Positions 45,218 to 52,999 of a stretch of DNA of 64,000 bases are shown one piece after another. Under the pieces are notes generated by a model that was not told the DNA's origin, searched no databases, and saw nothing but the letters and a program-made list of their open reading frames with translations. The first letter of the stretch is position 1, and each line of letters opens with the position of its first letter. Source of the stretch: Bryobacteraceae bacterium. Lineage in GTDB: Bacteria > Acidobacteriota > Terriglobia > Bryobacterales > Bryobacteraceae. The position numbers and the translations under genes were made by a program. The stretch lies in the NCBI GenBank assembly GCA_023384675.1, contig JAHDVK010000004.1:62001-126000 (forward strand). Direction: 5' to 3'.

Positions 45218-46540
45218 ATGCAGGCGCAATATCCAAATCCCCGTCAAACCCCCGATCCCAGGGCCGCCACGCCGGTACCGCCTCGGACGGTCCACGAGGA
45301 TCCCTTGTTCCTTGTTCCGCCCGAGAAGCCATGGTTTGTTACCCTGCTTGCCAACATCAAGGAAGCGCTTTCCAACAAAGAGCAGGCTCCGATGCAGGTC
45401 AGCTTCCGGCCAATGAGCGAAGCCGAGCTAGCTGCCAGCGACGACCCGATGCTCCGGCGCCTCGCCGAACTCAACCAGAAGCCGAAGAGTTTTTTCGCCC
45501 GCGTTTCGGAGAACATCCGCGAACTCATCAGCCCGCCGCCGCCGCCGCCGGTTACGTCCAGGCCGCTCACCAAGGAAGAGTTAGCCGCCATGGGCGGCAC
45601 CTTCGTAGAGATGGAGAGCGCGGAGCGGCCCTGGTACCAGAATCTCTATCTCAATCTGAAGGATCTGCTGTTCCCCCAGAAGTTGCCGCCGCTCGAGGTC
45701 ACCTCGAGGCCGGTGCAGGTTCGCGAGCTATTTAGCAGGAACGAGTATAAAGGCCGTTCGCAGGTCATCAGCTTCTTTGTTCATGTCGGCATCGTGGTTC
45801 TGGCGCTGACGCTCGGTACCAGCGAGACCGTTCAGACGGCTGTCAAGCAGTCGGTTTCCATTTTCACCCCGGTGGACATTGCTCCATACGTTCCTCAGGC
45901 GCCAGTGAAACAGCAGGCGATGGGCGGCGGCGGTGGCGGTGGAACCCGCGATCTGACTCCGCCGAGCAAGGGCCGCCTGCCGCGGCAGTCGCTCAAGCAG
46001 TTTACTCCTCCGGCCGCCGTGATTCTGAATGAGAATCCGAAGCTCGTCATGGAGCCGACGATTCTGGTTCCGCCCGACGTTGCGCTGCCGAACACGAACA
46101 TGCCGAATTTCGGCGACCCGTTGGCCAAGCTGGGACCTCCCTCGGGCGGTCCGGGTTCGGGCGGCGGCATCGGTACCGGATCTGGCGGCGGCGTCGGCAA
46201 GGGCCGCGGCGGTGGTTACGGTGAAGGCGAAGGCGGCGGCGTCGGTGGCGGGGCTTTCCGCATTGGCGGCGGCGTTTCCGCTCCGCAACCGATCTTCAAG
46301 GTCGAGCCGGAATACTCCGAGGAGGCCCGCAAAGCCAAGTACCAGGGAACTGTGCTGCTGGCCATCGTCGTTGACGAGGAAGGCCGAACGCGCAATATTC
46401 GCGTGGTTCGTTCGCTCGGCATGGGCCTCGACGAGAAGGCGATCGATGCCGTCAGCAAGTGGCGCTTCCGCCCCGGCTACAAGGACGGCCGCGCGGTGGC
46501 CGTCCATGCCAATGTGGAAGTGAATTTCCGCCTGCTCTAA
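45218..46540 (+). CDS. TonB-family energy transducer with triple N-terminal repeats
   Basis: A 440-residue TonB-like protein. Unusually, the ~180 residues before the membrane helix contain three similar units at about 37-71, 89-122 and 137-171. Their shared pattern is [KR]PWF-x-x-L-x-x-NIKE-x-L, a Pro-rich linker, VTSRP-x-x-x-EL. The transmembrane helix is at about 182-200. A Gly-rich spacer follows (about 228-345). The C-terminal TonB domain runs from PQPIFKVEPEYSEEARKAKY to the end (YQGTVLLAIVVDEEGRTRNI). It links inner-membrane energy to outer-membrane transporters. The ATG at 45218 is the only good start. Confidence 0.87.
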   Translation: MQAQYPNPRQTPDPRAATPVPPRTVHEDPLFLVPPEKPWFVTLLANIKEALSNKEQAPMQVSFRPMSEAELAASDDPMLRRLAELNQKPKSFFARVSENIRELISPPPPPPVTSRPLTKEELAAMGGTFVEMESAERPWYQNLYLNLKDLLFPQKLPPLEVTSRPVQVRELFSRNEYKGRSQVISFFVHVGIVVLALTLGTSETVQTAVKQSVSIFTPVDIAPYVPQAPVKQQAMGGGGGGGTRDLTPPSKGRLPRQSLKQFTPPAAVILNENPKLVMEPTILVPPDVALPNTNMPNFGDPLAKLGPPSGGPGSGGGIGTGSGGGVGKGRGGGYGEGEGGGVGGGAFRIGGGVSAPQPIFKVEPEYSEEARKAKYQGTVLLAIVVDEEGRTRNIRVVRSLGMGLDEKAIDAVSKWRFRPGYKDGRAVAVHANVEVNFRLL

Positions 46541-46699
46541 CCAGTCCCGCAATTCCTTCGGCCGTTCCCTGCGCCTCCCCGCTTCGCGAGCAGGTTTCCG
46601 GGCTTGCGCTGCTCCCGCCCGCTCCGCGATGATACGAGTTCGGTCCCCGCGGTGATGCCTCCATTTGCGCGCTTCATGGAACCGAGGTAGGAGAAGTAC

Positions 46700-47932
46700 T
46701 TGCAGACTCCCGTTGTTGACTTGAACTCCGTACAGGTTCTGGGCCTGGCCGCCGTGGGTGTGGCCTTGGGGATATGGCTGAAGCGCAGACTGCCCGTGCT
46801 GGACCGGCTGAATATCCCGGCGTCCGTTGTAGGCGGACTGATGTATGCTGTGCTCACGCTAGCCCTGCGGGATCGTGTGGTCAATTTCAACATGGATGTC
46901 ACGCTGCGCGACATTTTCATGATTGCCTTCTTCACCACCATCGGCATGAGCGCCAGCCTCCGGGTGGTGCAGCAGGGCGGCAAGCAGGTGGTGATCTTCT
47001 TCGGCCTTGCCACCCTGGGCGTCCTGATCGAGAATGTCGTGGGCGTCGTGAGCGCCCTGCTCTTGGGCCTGGATCCGCTCTTGGGATTGATGGCCGGATC
47101 CGTATCCATGGCGGGCGGACCTGCCACCGCGCTCGCCTTCGGCGAAACCTTCGAATCGCTGGGCTTGGAGGGCGCCACATCGATCGGAGTGGCGGCGGCG
47201 GTCTTCGGGATCGTAGCCGGAGGATTGTTGGGCGGCTACGCCGGCGGATCACTGATCCGAAAGCATGGGTTGAAGCCGGAGCTCGCGTCCGCTGTGGTTC
47301 GCGCGGAAGATGTTGCCTACCAGCCTGGAGGAAGCGACGAACCGGTACGATTCGCCGAAGAGAGCGCCGAGGAGCGTTCGCCGCTGCTGGCGAATTCACT
47401 GGCGATCGCGGTCGCCATGGGGCTCGGCACCATGGTCAGCGGGGCTCTGCAGAACGCGGGCCTGCTGCTGCCCGCTTACATCGGCGCGATGATCTGCGCC
47501 GCGGTGATCCGGAATCTTGATGACCAGTTTGGCTGCGTGGGCATCGCGCAGCGGCAAATGGACCAGATCGGCAATGTTTCGCTGGATCTGTTCATCGTGA
47601 TGGCGCTACTGACGCTCCGCCTCTGGGAGATGCTGGCGCTCGCACTGCCGGTCCTGCTCATTCTCGCGCTGCAGATCACAGCGGTGCTCTTGCTCTGCCG
47701 CTGGTTGGTATTCCGGGTGATGCGACGCGATTTCGACGCGGCCGTGGTGAGCGGCGGTTATTGCGGTTTCATGCTGGGCACCACCGCGAACGCCATGGCT
47801 TGCATGAACGAGCTGGCGAACCGCTACGGCCCCGCCCCGCGCGCTTTCCTGGTCGTGTCGCTGGTCGGCGCATTCCTGATCGACTTCACAAATGCGCTGA
47901 TCATCACGCAGTGCCTGAACTTGCTGCGTTAG
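46700..47932 (+). CDS. GltS-type sodium/glutamate symporter family protein
   Basis: A 410-residue inner-membrane transporter with about 10 helices. GIWLKRRLPVLDRLNIPASV, FFTTIGMSASLRVVQQGGKQ and MAGSVSMAGGPATALAFGET are typical of the first GltS repeat. The second repeat has ISLDLFIVMALLTLRLWEM-like sequence, GGYCGFMLGTTANAMACM and GAFLIDFTNALIITQ. It probably imports glutamate or a related dicarboxylate with sodium. The start is TTG 46700 with TAGGAGAAG just upstream. The 159-nt gap before it shows no clear regulatory site. Confidence 0.88.
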   Translation: MQTPVVDLNSVQVLGLAAVGVALGIWLKRRLPVLDRLNIPASVVGGLMYAVLTLALRDRVVNFNMDVTLRDIFMIAFFTTIGMSASLRVVQQGGKQVVIFFGLATLGVLIENVVGVVSALLLGLDPLLGLMAGSVSMAGGPATALAFGETFESLGLEGATSIGVAAAVFGIVAGGLLGGYAGGSLIRKHGLKPELASAVVRAEDVAYQPGGSDEPVRFAEESAEERSPLLANSLAIAVAMGLGTMVSGALQNAGLLLPAYIGAMICAAVIRNLDDQFGCVGIAQRQMDQIGNVSLDLFIVMALLTLRLWEMLALALPVLLILALQITAVLLLCRWLVFRVMRRDFDAAVVSGGYCGFMLGTTANAMACMNELANRYGPAPRAFLVVSLVGAFLIDFTNALIITQCLNLLR

Positions 47933-47946
47933 CGCCAGCGGGTCGC

Positions 47947-48330
47947 TCAGGAACCGATATAGGCCTGGTACTCTTCAGCCGACATCAGCAAATCGACTTC
48001 ACCCGGGCTGGCGAGCCGGATCTTTACGAGCCAGGCTTCGCCGTGGGGGTCGCTGTTCAGAGTATCGGGGGCATCGGCAAGAGCGGGATTAGCCCCCACG
48101 ATTTCGCCGCCAACGGGCGAGTAGATGTCGGACACCGCCTTGACGCTCTCGACCGAGCCAAACGTATCGCCAGGCGAGAGTTTTAGCCCTGGTTTGGGCA
48201 GATCGACATACACGATGTCGCCCAATTCCTTCTGGGCGTGAAAGGTAATACCGACAGTGGCGGTATCGCCTTCCACAGAAACCCATTCATGTTCTTTGGT
48301 GTAACGGTAGTTGTCTGGATAGGTACTCAT
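47947..48330 (-). CDS. gcvH: Glycine cleavage system H protein
   Basis: A 127-residue lipoyl carrier of the glycine cleavage system. YTKEHEWVSVEGDTATVGIT opens the domain and GDIVYVDLPKPG follows. The lipoylated lysine lies in FGSVESVKAVSDIYSPVGG (ESVKAVSD). The C-terminus is normal. ATG 48330 overlaps the gcvT stop by 4 nt (ATGA), so gcvT and gcvH are coupled. gcvP is not in the window. Confidence 0.96.
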   Translation of the reverse strand: MSTYPDNYRYTKEHEWVSVEGDTATVGITFHAQKELGDIVYVDLPKPGLKLSPGDTFGSVESVKAVSDIYSPVGGEIVGANPALADAPDTLNSDPHGEAWLVKIRLASPGEVDLLMSAEEYQAYIGS

Positions 48331-49430
48331 TTCGGTCGCTTGTAAAAAGGGGTGGGCACGGTGACGGCCGCCACGGGGCGGTCGCGGATCACAATCTCGA
48401 TTGGGCGGCCAGACTCGGCCGCGGCCGCGGGCAGGTAACACAGCCCGATATTCTTGTTGAGCGTGGGCGAAGGGCCGCCGGAAGTCACCCATCCGGCCGC
48501 TTCCCCATCGATACGGACCTCGTATCCATCGCGGCCGATGCCGCGCTCCGTCATCTCGAAGCCAGTCAACCGGCGCTTCACGCCAGCCGAGCGTTGCGCC
48601 TCCAGCGCCGCGCGCCCCACGAAATCACCCTTGTCGAACTTCACGATCCAGGCGAGCCCGGCCTCCAGCGGCGTGATAGAGGCGTCGATTTCATGCCCGT
48701 AGAGCGCCATGCCCGCTTCGAGCCGCAGCGTGTTGCGGGCGCCAAGGCCGCAGGGCGCGATCCCGCTCCCGGCTCCCGCCGCCAGCAACGCCTGCCACAG
48801 CGGGCCGGCGTGCTTGGGCGCTACGTACAGTTCGAAGCCGTCTTCGCCGGTATAGCCGGTGTGCGCCACGCGCGCGGGAAACCCCGCGGCCTCGGTTTCG
48901 GTGAACCAGTAATAACGGAGTAAGGAAATGTCGTCCTTCGTGACGCGGTTCACCACCTTGGGGGAGAGCGGTCCCTGTACGGCAATCTGCGCGTAGCGCG
49001 GGCCCGCGTTCTCCACTTCACAGTCGAAGCGGTTGTGGGATGTGATATGCGCGAAATCTTTGTCCTGATTCGAGGCGTTTACGCAAAGAAAGTACTCAGT
49101 TTCCGAGACCTTGTGTACCAGGATGTCGTCTACGAAGCAGCCGGTTTCATAGAGCAGTCCCGAATAATGCGCCTGGCCTGACTGGAGTTTCGCCGCGTTG
49201 TTCGTCGTGACAAAATTCACCAGTTGCAGCGCCTCGGGACCACGAACCACGATCTCACCCATGTGCGAAACATCAAAGATCCCGACGGCGTTCCGTACCT
49301 CCTGGTGTTCCTCGATAATGCCTCGGTACTGGACGGGCATCTCCCAGCCTCCGAAATTCACCATCCGGGCTTTGTGCGCGTGGTGGGTGTCGAACAGCGG
49401 CGTTCTCTTAAGGGCGGCGGCTTCGCTCAT
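48327..49430 (-). CDS. gcvT: Glycine cleavage system T protein (aminomethyltransferase)
   Basis: A 367-residue tetrahydrofolate-dependent aminomethyltransferase. The start SEAAALKRTPLFDTHHAHKA and MVNFGGWEMPVQYRGIIEEH are standard. VGIFDVSHMGEIVVRGPEAL, ARVAHTGYTGEDGFELYV and GARNTLRLEAGMALYGHEID follow. It takes the aminomethyl group from the lipoyl arm of GcvH and releases methylene-THF and ammonia. I saw no glycine riboswitch in the 236 nt upstream. A TAGAGT hexamer lies about 18 nt before the start codon. Confidence 0.96.
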   Translation of the reverse strand: MSEAAALKRTPLFDTHHAHKARMVNFGGWEMPVQYRGIIEEHQEVRNAVGIFDVSHMGEIVVRGPEALQLVNFVTTNNAAKLQSGQAHYSGLLYETGCFVDDILVHKVSETEYFLCVNASNQDKDFAHITSHNRFDCEVENAGPRYAQIAVQGPLSPKVVNRVTKDDISLLRYYWFTETEAAGFPARVAHTGYTGEDGFELYVAPKHAGPLWQALLAAGAGSGIAPCGLGARNTLRLEAGMALYGHEIDASITPLEAGLAWIVKFDKGDFVGRAALEAQRSAGVKRRLTGFEMTERGIGRDGYEVRIDGEAAGWVTSGGPSPTLNKNIGLCYLPAAAAESGRPIEIVIRDRPVAAVTVPTPFYKRPK

Positions 49431-49622
49431 GTCATTTCAGGCTCTCACACTCTAACACGGCCGGGGGACCGCCGGAACCTCTGCACCCGACTTGCAGATA
49501 GCTCCGGTTCCGGCTCCGGCGCCGGCGCGCAAGTGCCCGCTTTGCCGGCCCGGATGCCGCGGCGCGAGCTTCGGCGCAATGCAGAAAGTCATTTGCAATT
49601 AGGTATTTAGAGGGAATCCTGC

Positions 49623-49628
49623 TACAAT
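49623..49628 (+). promoter_or_regulatory. -10 TACAAT for bacterioferritin
   Basis: TACAAT is about 38 nt before the bfr ATG, with CCAGGAGAG as ribosome site in between. No clear -35 or Fur box was recognised. The 236-nt gap back to gcvT is otherwise GC-rich without assigned elements. Confidence 0.45.
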
Positions 49629-49666
49629 CGAGGGGCAGTAGGGGCTATTTCCCAGGAGAGAAAACA

Positions 49667-50143
49667 ATGAAGGGCAACGAAACCGTTTTGATGTACCTGC
49701 AGGAGACGCTGACCGCCGAACTCACGGCGATCAACCAGTACTTCCTGCACGCCGAAATGCTGGAGAACTGGGGCTACGAGCGCCTGGCCAAGATCACCAA
49801 AAAGGAATCCATCGAGGAGATGACGCATGCCGAAAAGCTGCTCCACCGGATGCTCTATCTCGATGGTTCGCCAAACATGGGGTCGCTGTTTCCGCTGCGC
49901 ATCGGGCAGAACGTGAAAGAGCAGTTTGAGAACGATCTCGCGCTGGAACTGGAAGCGATTCCGCGCTTGAACAAGGCGGTGGCCGCGGCGATCGAGGCGG
50001 GCGACAATGGCTCGCGGGAGCTGTTTGAGAAGATCCTGATCGACGAGGAGCACCACGTCGATTACCTGGAAGCTCAGCTTCACATGATTCAGGAACTGGG
50101 CTACGAGAACTATCTGGCGCAGCAGATCAAGCCGGGCGAGTAA
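49667..50143 (+). CDS. bfr: Bacterioferritin
   Basis: A 158-residue iron-storage subunit that assembles into a 24-mer shell. The di-iron ligands are visible: Glu in TAELTAINQYFLHAEM, E/H in KESIEEMTHAEKLLHRML, the later ALELEAIPRLN and DEEHHVDYLEAQL. The heme-ligating Met is present in ESIEEMTHAE (M52-type position). The ATG at 49667 has a strong ribosome site. A hairpin terminator follows at 50167-50195. Confidence 0.97.
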   Translation: MKGNETVLMYLQETLTAELTAINQYFLHAEMLENWGYERLAKITKKESIEEMTHAEKLLHRMLYLDGSPNMGSLFPLRIGQNVKEQFENDLALELEAIPRLNKAVAAAIEAGDNGSRELFEKILIDEEHHVDYLEAQLHMIQELGYENYLAQQIKPGE

Positions 50144-50166
50144 GCTCAACCCGGAAGACACCGCAG

Positions 50167-50195
50167 CGGCCCGAAAGCAATGCGCTTCCGGGCCG
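50167..50195 (+). terminator. Hairpin terminator after bfr
   Basis: CGGCCCGAAAGC and GCTTCCGGGCCG form a 12-bp stem with one mismatch and a 5-nt loop, 23 nt after the bfr stop, followed by TTCTGCTG. The rest of the 184-nt gap to the esterase gene has no clear feature. Confidence 0.6.
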
Positions 50196-50327
50196 TTCTG
50201 CTGCAGCGATGACGCCTCGCAAGGAAACCCCCGGCCCTGATGGCTTCACCCGCCCGTACAGGGCAGGATCGCGGAAGGCCAACGCTGAAATGGCCTTGCG
50301 CCCTGGGGTTTGCGTCCGCGAGTACAG

Positions 50328-51761
50328 CTATTCCACGCGTAGCGGCCCGAACACCGGGCAGGGCATGTTCGCTTCGTCCGCCAGATTCAGGTAAGGATCT
50401 TTGCCGTAACCATAGTGAACGCGGGCGCCCTCCGGCAGCTTGCCGCCGAAAAGCAACTCGACCGTGTTCGAGGAGCCGGGCAGCAGGCGCTGCCGGAAGA
50501 TCAGCGGCACGGGCTTGCCTTCGGCGTTGTGAATGGTGAAGCCATTCAGCCGTCCCGAGTGGACCAGCCGGCCATTGACCGAGGAGAACTCAACCAGAAC
50601 GCGGCTGCCATCCAGGCGTGCGCGCAGCGGGCGGGGCCCGGGCGCGAGTTTGCCCTCGGCGAGGTTGGCCAGACGCTGCCCGAGAACCAAATAGGAGTCC
50701 GTTCCGACGTGGATGCCGTCGTCGAGTTCCAGATCGATCGCGGTGGTCATGCCCACATTGCGGAAAAGGCCCTCGATACGCCGCTGGGCGTCCTGGACCG
50801 CGTGCCACTCGTCGATGTTGGTGTCATTGACGTGACGGCCGATCTGGACATAGTAAAAAGGCAAGTCCGGCTGCCGGAAGTCCACCCGGACAGATTCGAT
50901 GAGCGACTGGAACTTGGCCGCGAACGCGGGAGCAGCCTTCGGGTTGGCGTCGGACTCACCCTGATACCACAGCACGCCCGCGATGCGTCCACCCACCGCG
51001 AGAAACCGCCGCAGCATTCCACCATACAGCGAAGCCCCGCCCTCGCCTTTCAACGCGGGCGACCACTGGTCCATCGAGGTCCCGCCATGCGCGCTGGGGA
51101 TCAGGCCAATGGGGACTCCGGTCCGCCGCACCCTCTCAAGAGCAAAAGGCAGACCCACGCCCGCACCCTTGACACGCGCGGCAATGGCCTTGCGCAGCGC
51201 TTCTCCGCTCAACGGCGCTTTCGGCTCGCCTGAATTGCGCCGCCAGTGAAAACTATCCACGGCGTCTTCGAGCCGGTGCAACGGCTCCTCGGCGGGCACC
51301 CACTGGTCGGCCATATTGAAGCTGTAAACCTGGGCGGAAGGAACGGGCACGTTCTTCAGGTCGCCGACGCCCTGCATGTTCGACTGCCCGGCGAGCATCC
51401 ACAGGTCCCCCACCAGCAGGGGCTCCACCGCAAGTACGCCGTTCGCCCCCGTGATGCGCACTTCCATGCGATAGGGGCCGCCCGCGGGCACGCGGGTCAG
51501 ATTCACTCCCCAGCTTTCCGCGCCCGCCGTACCCACCTGCCGCCAGTCGAAACCGGGCACGGTGAGCCCGCCGCGCAGCAACCGCGCTTCCACGGGACGG
51601 CCGGCGAGCTGTTTGGCGGAATTGCCTTCCAGCCGGAACGCGCCACGGTTGTCTGCTTCGCGCTGCACCACCTGGTAGGGAACCACGCCGCCGGTGATCT
51701 CAAACGTCTGCGCGGGGGCGGCCGCCGCCAGCGCCGCCAGAAGCGGGAACACAAGTCGCAT
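50328..51761 (-). CDS. Secreted sialate O-acetylesterase-like SGNH hydrolase
   Basis: A 477-residue protein with a signal peptide (MRLVFPLLAALAAAAPAQ). The SGNH-type nucleophile motif is WMLAGQSNMQGVG at about residues 121-133. The oxyanion and catalytic-site segments IPSAHGGTSMDQW and GVLWYQGESDAN follow, with the His-containing DDGIHVGTDSY later. It removes acetyl groups from sialic acid or another glycan. The gene is divergent from an oxidoreductase gene across 22 bp. Its ATG is 8 nt after a minus-strand TATAAT. Confidence 0.91.
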   Translation of the reverse strand: MRLVFPLLAALAAAAPAQTFEITGGVVPYQVVQREADNRGAFRLEGNSAKQLAGRPVEARLLRGGLTVPGFDWRQVGTAGAESWGVNLTRVPAGGPYRMEVRITGANGVLAVEPLLVGDLWMLAGQSNMQGVGDLKNVPVPSAQVYSFNMADQWVPAEEPLHRLEDAVDSFHWRRNSGEPKAPLSGEALRKAIAARVKGAGVGLPFALERVRRTGVPIGLIPSAHGGTSMDQWSPALKGEGGASLYGGMLRRFLAVGGRIAGVLWYQGESDANPKAAPAFAAKFQSLIESVRVDFRQPDLPFYYVQIGRHVNDTNIDEWHAVQDAQRRIEGLFRNVGMTTAIDLELDDGIHVGTDSYLVLGQRLANLAEGKLAPGPRPLRARLDGSRVLVEFSSVNGRLVHSGRLNGFTIHNAEGKPVPLIFRQRLLPGSSNTVELLFGGKLPEGARVHYGYGKDPYLNLADEANMPCPVFGPLRVE

Positions 51762-51769
51762 AGGTCCCG

Positions 51770-51777
51770 ATTATAAT
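51770..51777. promoter_or_regulatory. Bidirectional palindromic -10 (ATTATAAT) in a 22-bp divergent gap
   Basis: ATTATAAT gives TATAAT on both strands. On plus, TATAAT (51772-51777) is 6 nt before ATG 51784. On minus, TATAAT (51775-51770) is 8 nt before ATG 51761. Both mRNAs would be leaderless or nearly so. Confidence 0.6.
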
Positions 51778-51783
51778 GCAACC

Positions 51784-52998
51784 ATGCCGTCCGCATTACC
51801 CGCCCGCCGCGCCATCCTGCGTGCCGCCGGCCAGGCCGCCCTGGCCTGGACCGCCGCTTCCTACGCCCGCATCCTGGGCGCGAACGACAAAATCAATCTC
51901 GGTTTGATCGGCGCAGGCGAGCGCGGCCGCGGCGTGATGAACGGTTTTATCAAAACGGGCGGCGTGAACGTCACGGCGGTGTGCGATGTGTACGCCGAGA
52001 TGATCGACCGCGCCCAGCGCGCCGCGCCGGATGCGAAAGGCTACCTGGATTACCGCGAGTTGCTCGCGCAGAAGAACGTAGACGCGGTGCTCATCGGCAC
52101 CCCCGACCACTGGCACGCGGCCAACAGCATCGACGCCCTCAACGCCGGCAAGGACGTGTATGTGGAAAAGCCGCTCACGCTGCGCATCGAGGAAGGACCG
52201 GAGATTGTCAAGGCCGCGCGTGTGAACAACCGCGTCTGCCAGGTGGGCTTGCAGCAACGTTCCGGCGCGCATTACATCGAGGCCAAGCAGAAGTACTTCG
52301 ACACGAATGCGCTCGGCCGGATCACGCTCGTCCGCACCTGGTGGCATGGCAACACCTATCATCTGCGCCGCGCGCCCGCTTCGCTGGCCACGCGACCGTC
52401 GAACCTCGATTGGGCGCGCTTTCTCGGTCCGGTGAAGTGGCGCGAGTGGGATCCGCAGCAGTTCTGGAACTGGCGCGCGTACCTCGACTTCGGCGGCGGT
52501 CAGGTGACCGACCTGTTCACGCACTGGATCGACGTGGTCCACATGTTCCTGGGCCGCGACATACCCACCTCGGGTGTCGCCGCGGGCGGCGTCTACCACT
52601 ACAAGGACGGACGCACCGCGCCCGATACCATCAATGTGCTGCTTGAATACGGCGGCGACTACACGGTGACTTTCGAGGCGACCCTGGCGCCCGGCATCCG
52701 CGGCGAGGCAATCGAGTTCTGCGGCACCGAGGGCAAATTGTGGATCAGCCGCTCGCGCTATGAGTTCCTGCGCGCGGGCAAGGGGGCCGAACCGGTGGAG
52801 GTCAAGGGCCCGGGCTACGACTTCACGCTCGATCACATCAAGAACTTCCTGGATTGCGTGAAATCCCGCCAGAAACCGAATTGCGATGTGCTCGACGGGC
52901 ACCGTTCCGCGCAAGCGTCCCATCTCGGCAACATCAGCTACGTTCAGAAACGGCGGCTGAATTTCGACCCCATCCGCGAAGAGATCCTGCCTTTCTAA
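51784..52998 (+). CDS. Gfo/Idh/MocA-family oxidoreductase, probably exported
   Basis: A 404-residue NAD(P)-dependent sugar dehydrogenase-like protein. The N-terminus has paired arginines and a hydrophobic stretch (ARRAILRAAGQAALAW), a weak Tat-type signal. INLGLIGAGERGRGVMNGF is the Rossmann loop. GTPDHWHAANSIDALNAGKD, then VYVEKPLTLRIEEG, carry the EKP motif. LDFGGGQVTDLFTHWIDVVH contains the usual Asp/His active-site positions. The substrate is unknown. The stop is 1 nt before the GTG of the amidohydrolase gene. Confidence 0.92.
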   Translation: MPSALPARRAILRAAGQAALAWTAASYARILGANDKINLGLIGAGERGRGVMNGFIKTGGVNVTAVCDVYAEMIDRAQRAAPDAKGYLDYRELLAQKNVDAVLIGTPDHWHAANSIDALNAGKDVYVEKPLTLRIEEGPEIVKAARVNNRVCQVGLQQRSGAHYIEAKQKYFDTNALGRITLVRTWWHGNTYHLRRAPASLATRPSNLDWARFLGPVKWREWDPQQFWNWRAYLDFGGGQVTDLFTHWIDVVHMFLGRDIPTSGVAAGGVYHYKDGRTAPDTINVLLEYGGDYTVTFEATLAPGIRGEAIEFCGTEGKLWISRSRYEFLRAGKGAEPVEVKGPGYDFTLDHIKNFLDCVKSRQKPNCDVLDGHRSAQASHLGNISYVQKRRLNFDPIREEILPF

Positions 52999-52999
52999 C

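Noticed and set aside
49431-49666. Glycine riboswitch upstream of gcvT
   Set aside because: The conserved tandem aptamer core sequences were not recognised, and a -10-like TAGAGT close to the start leaves almost no leader.
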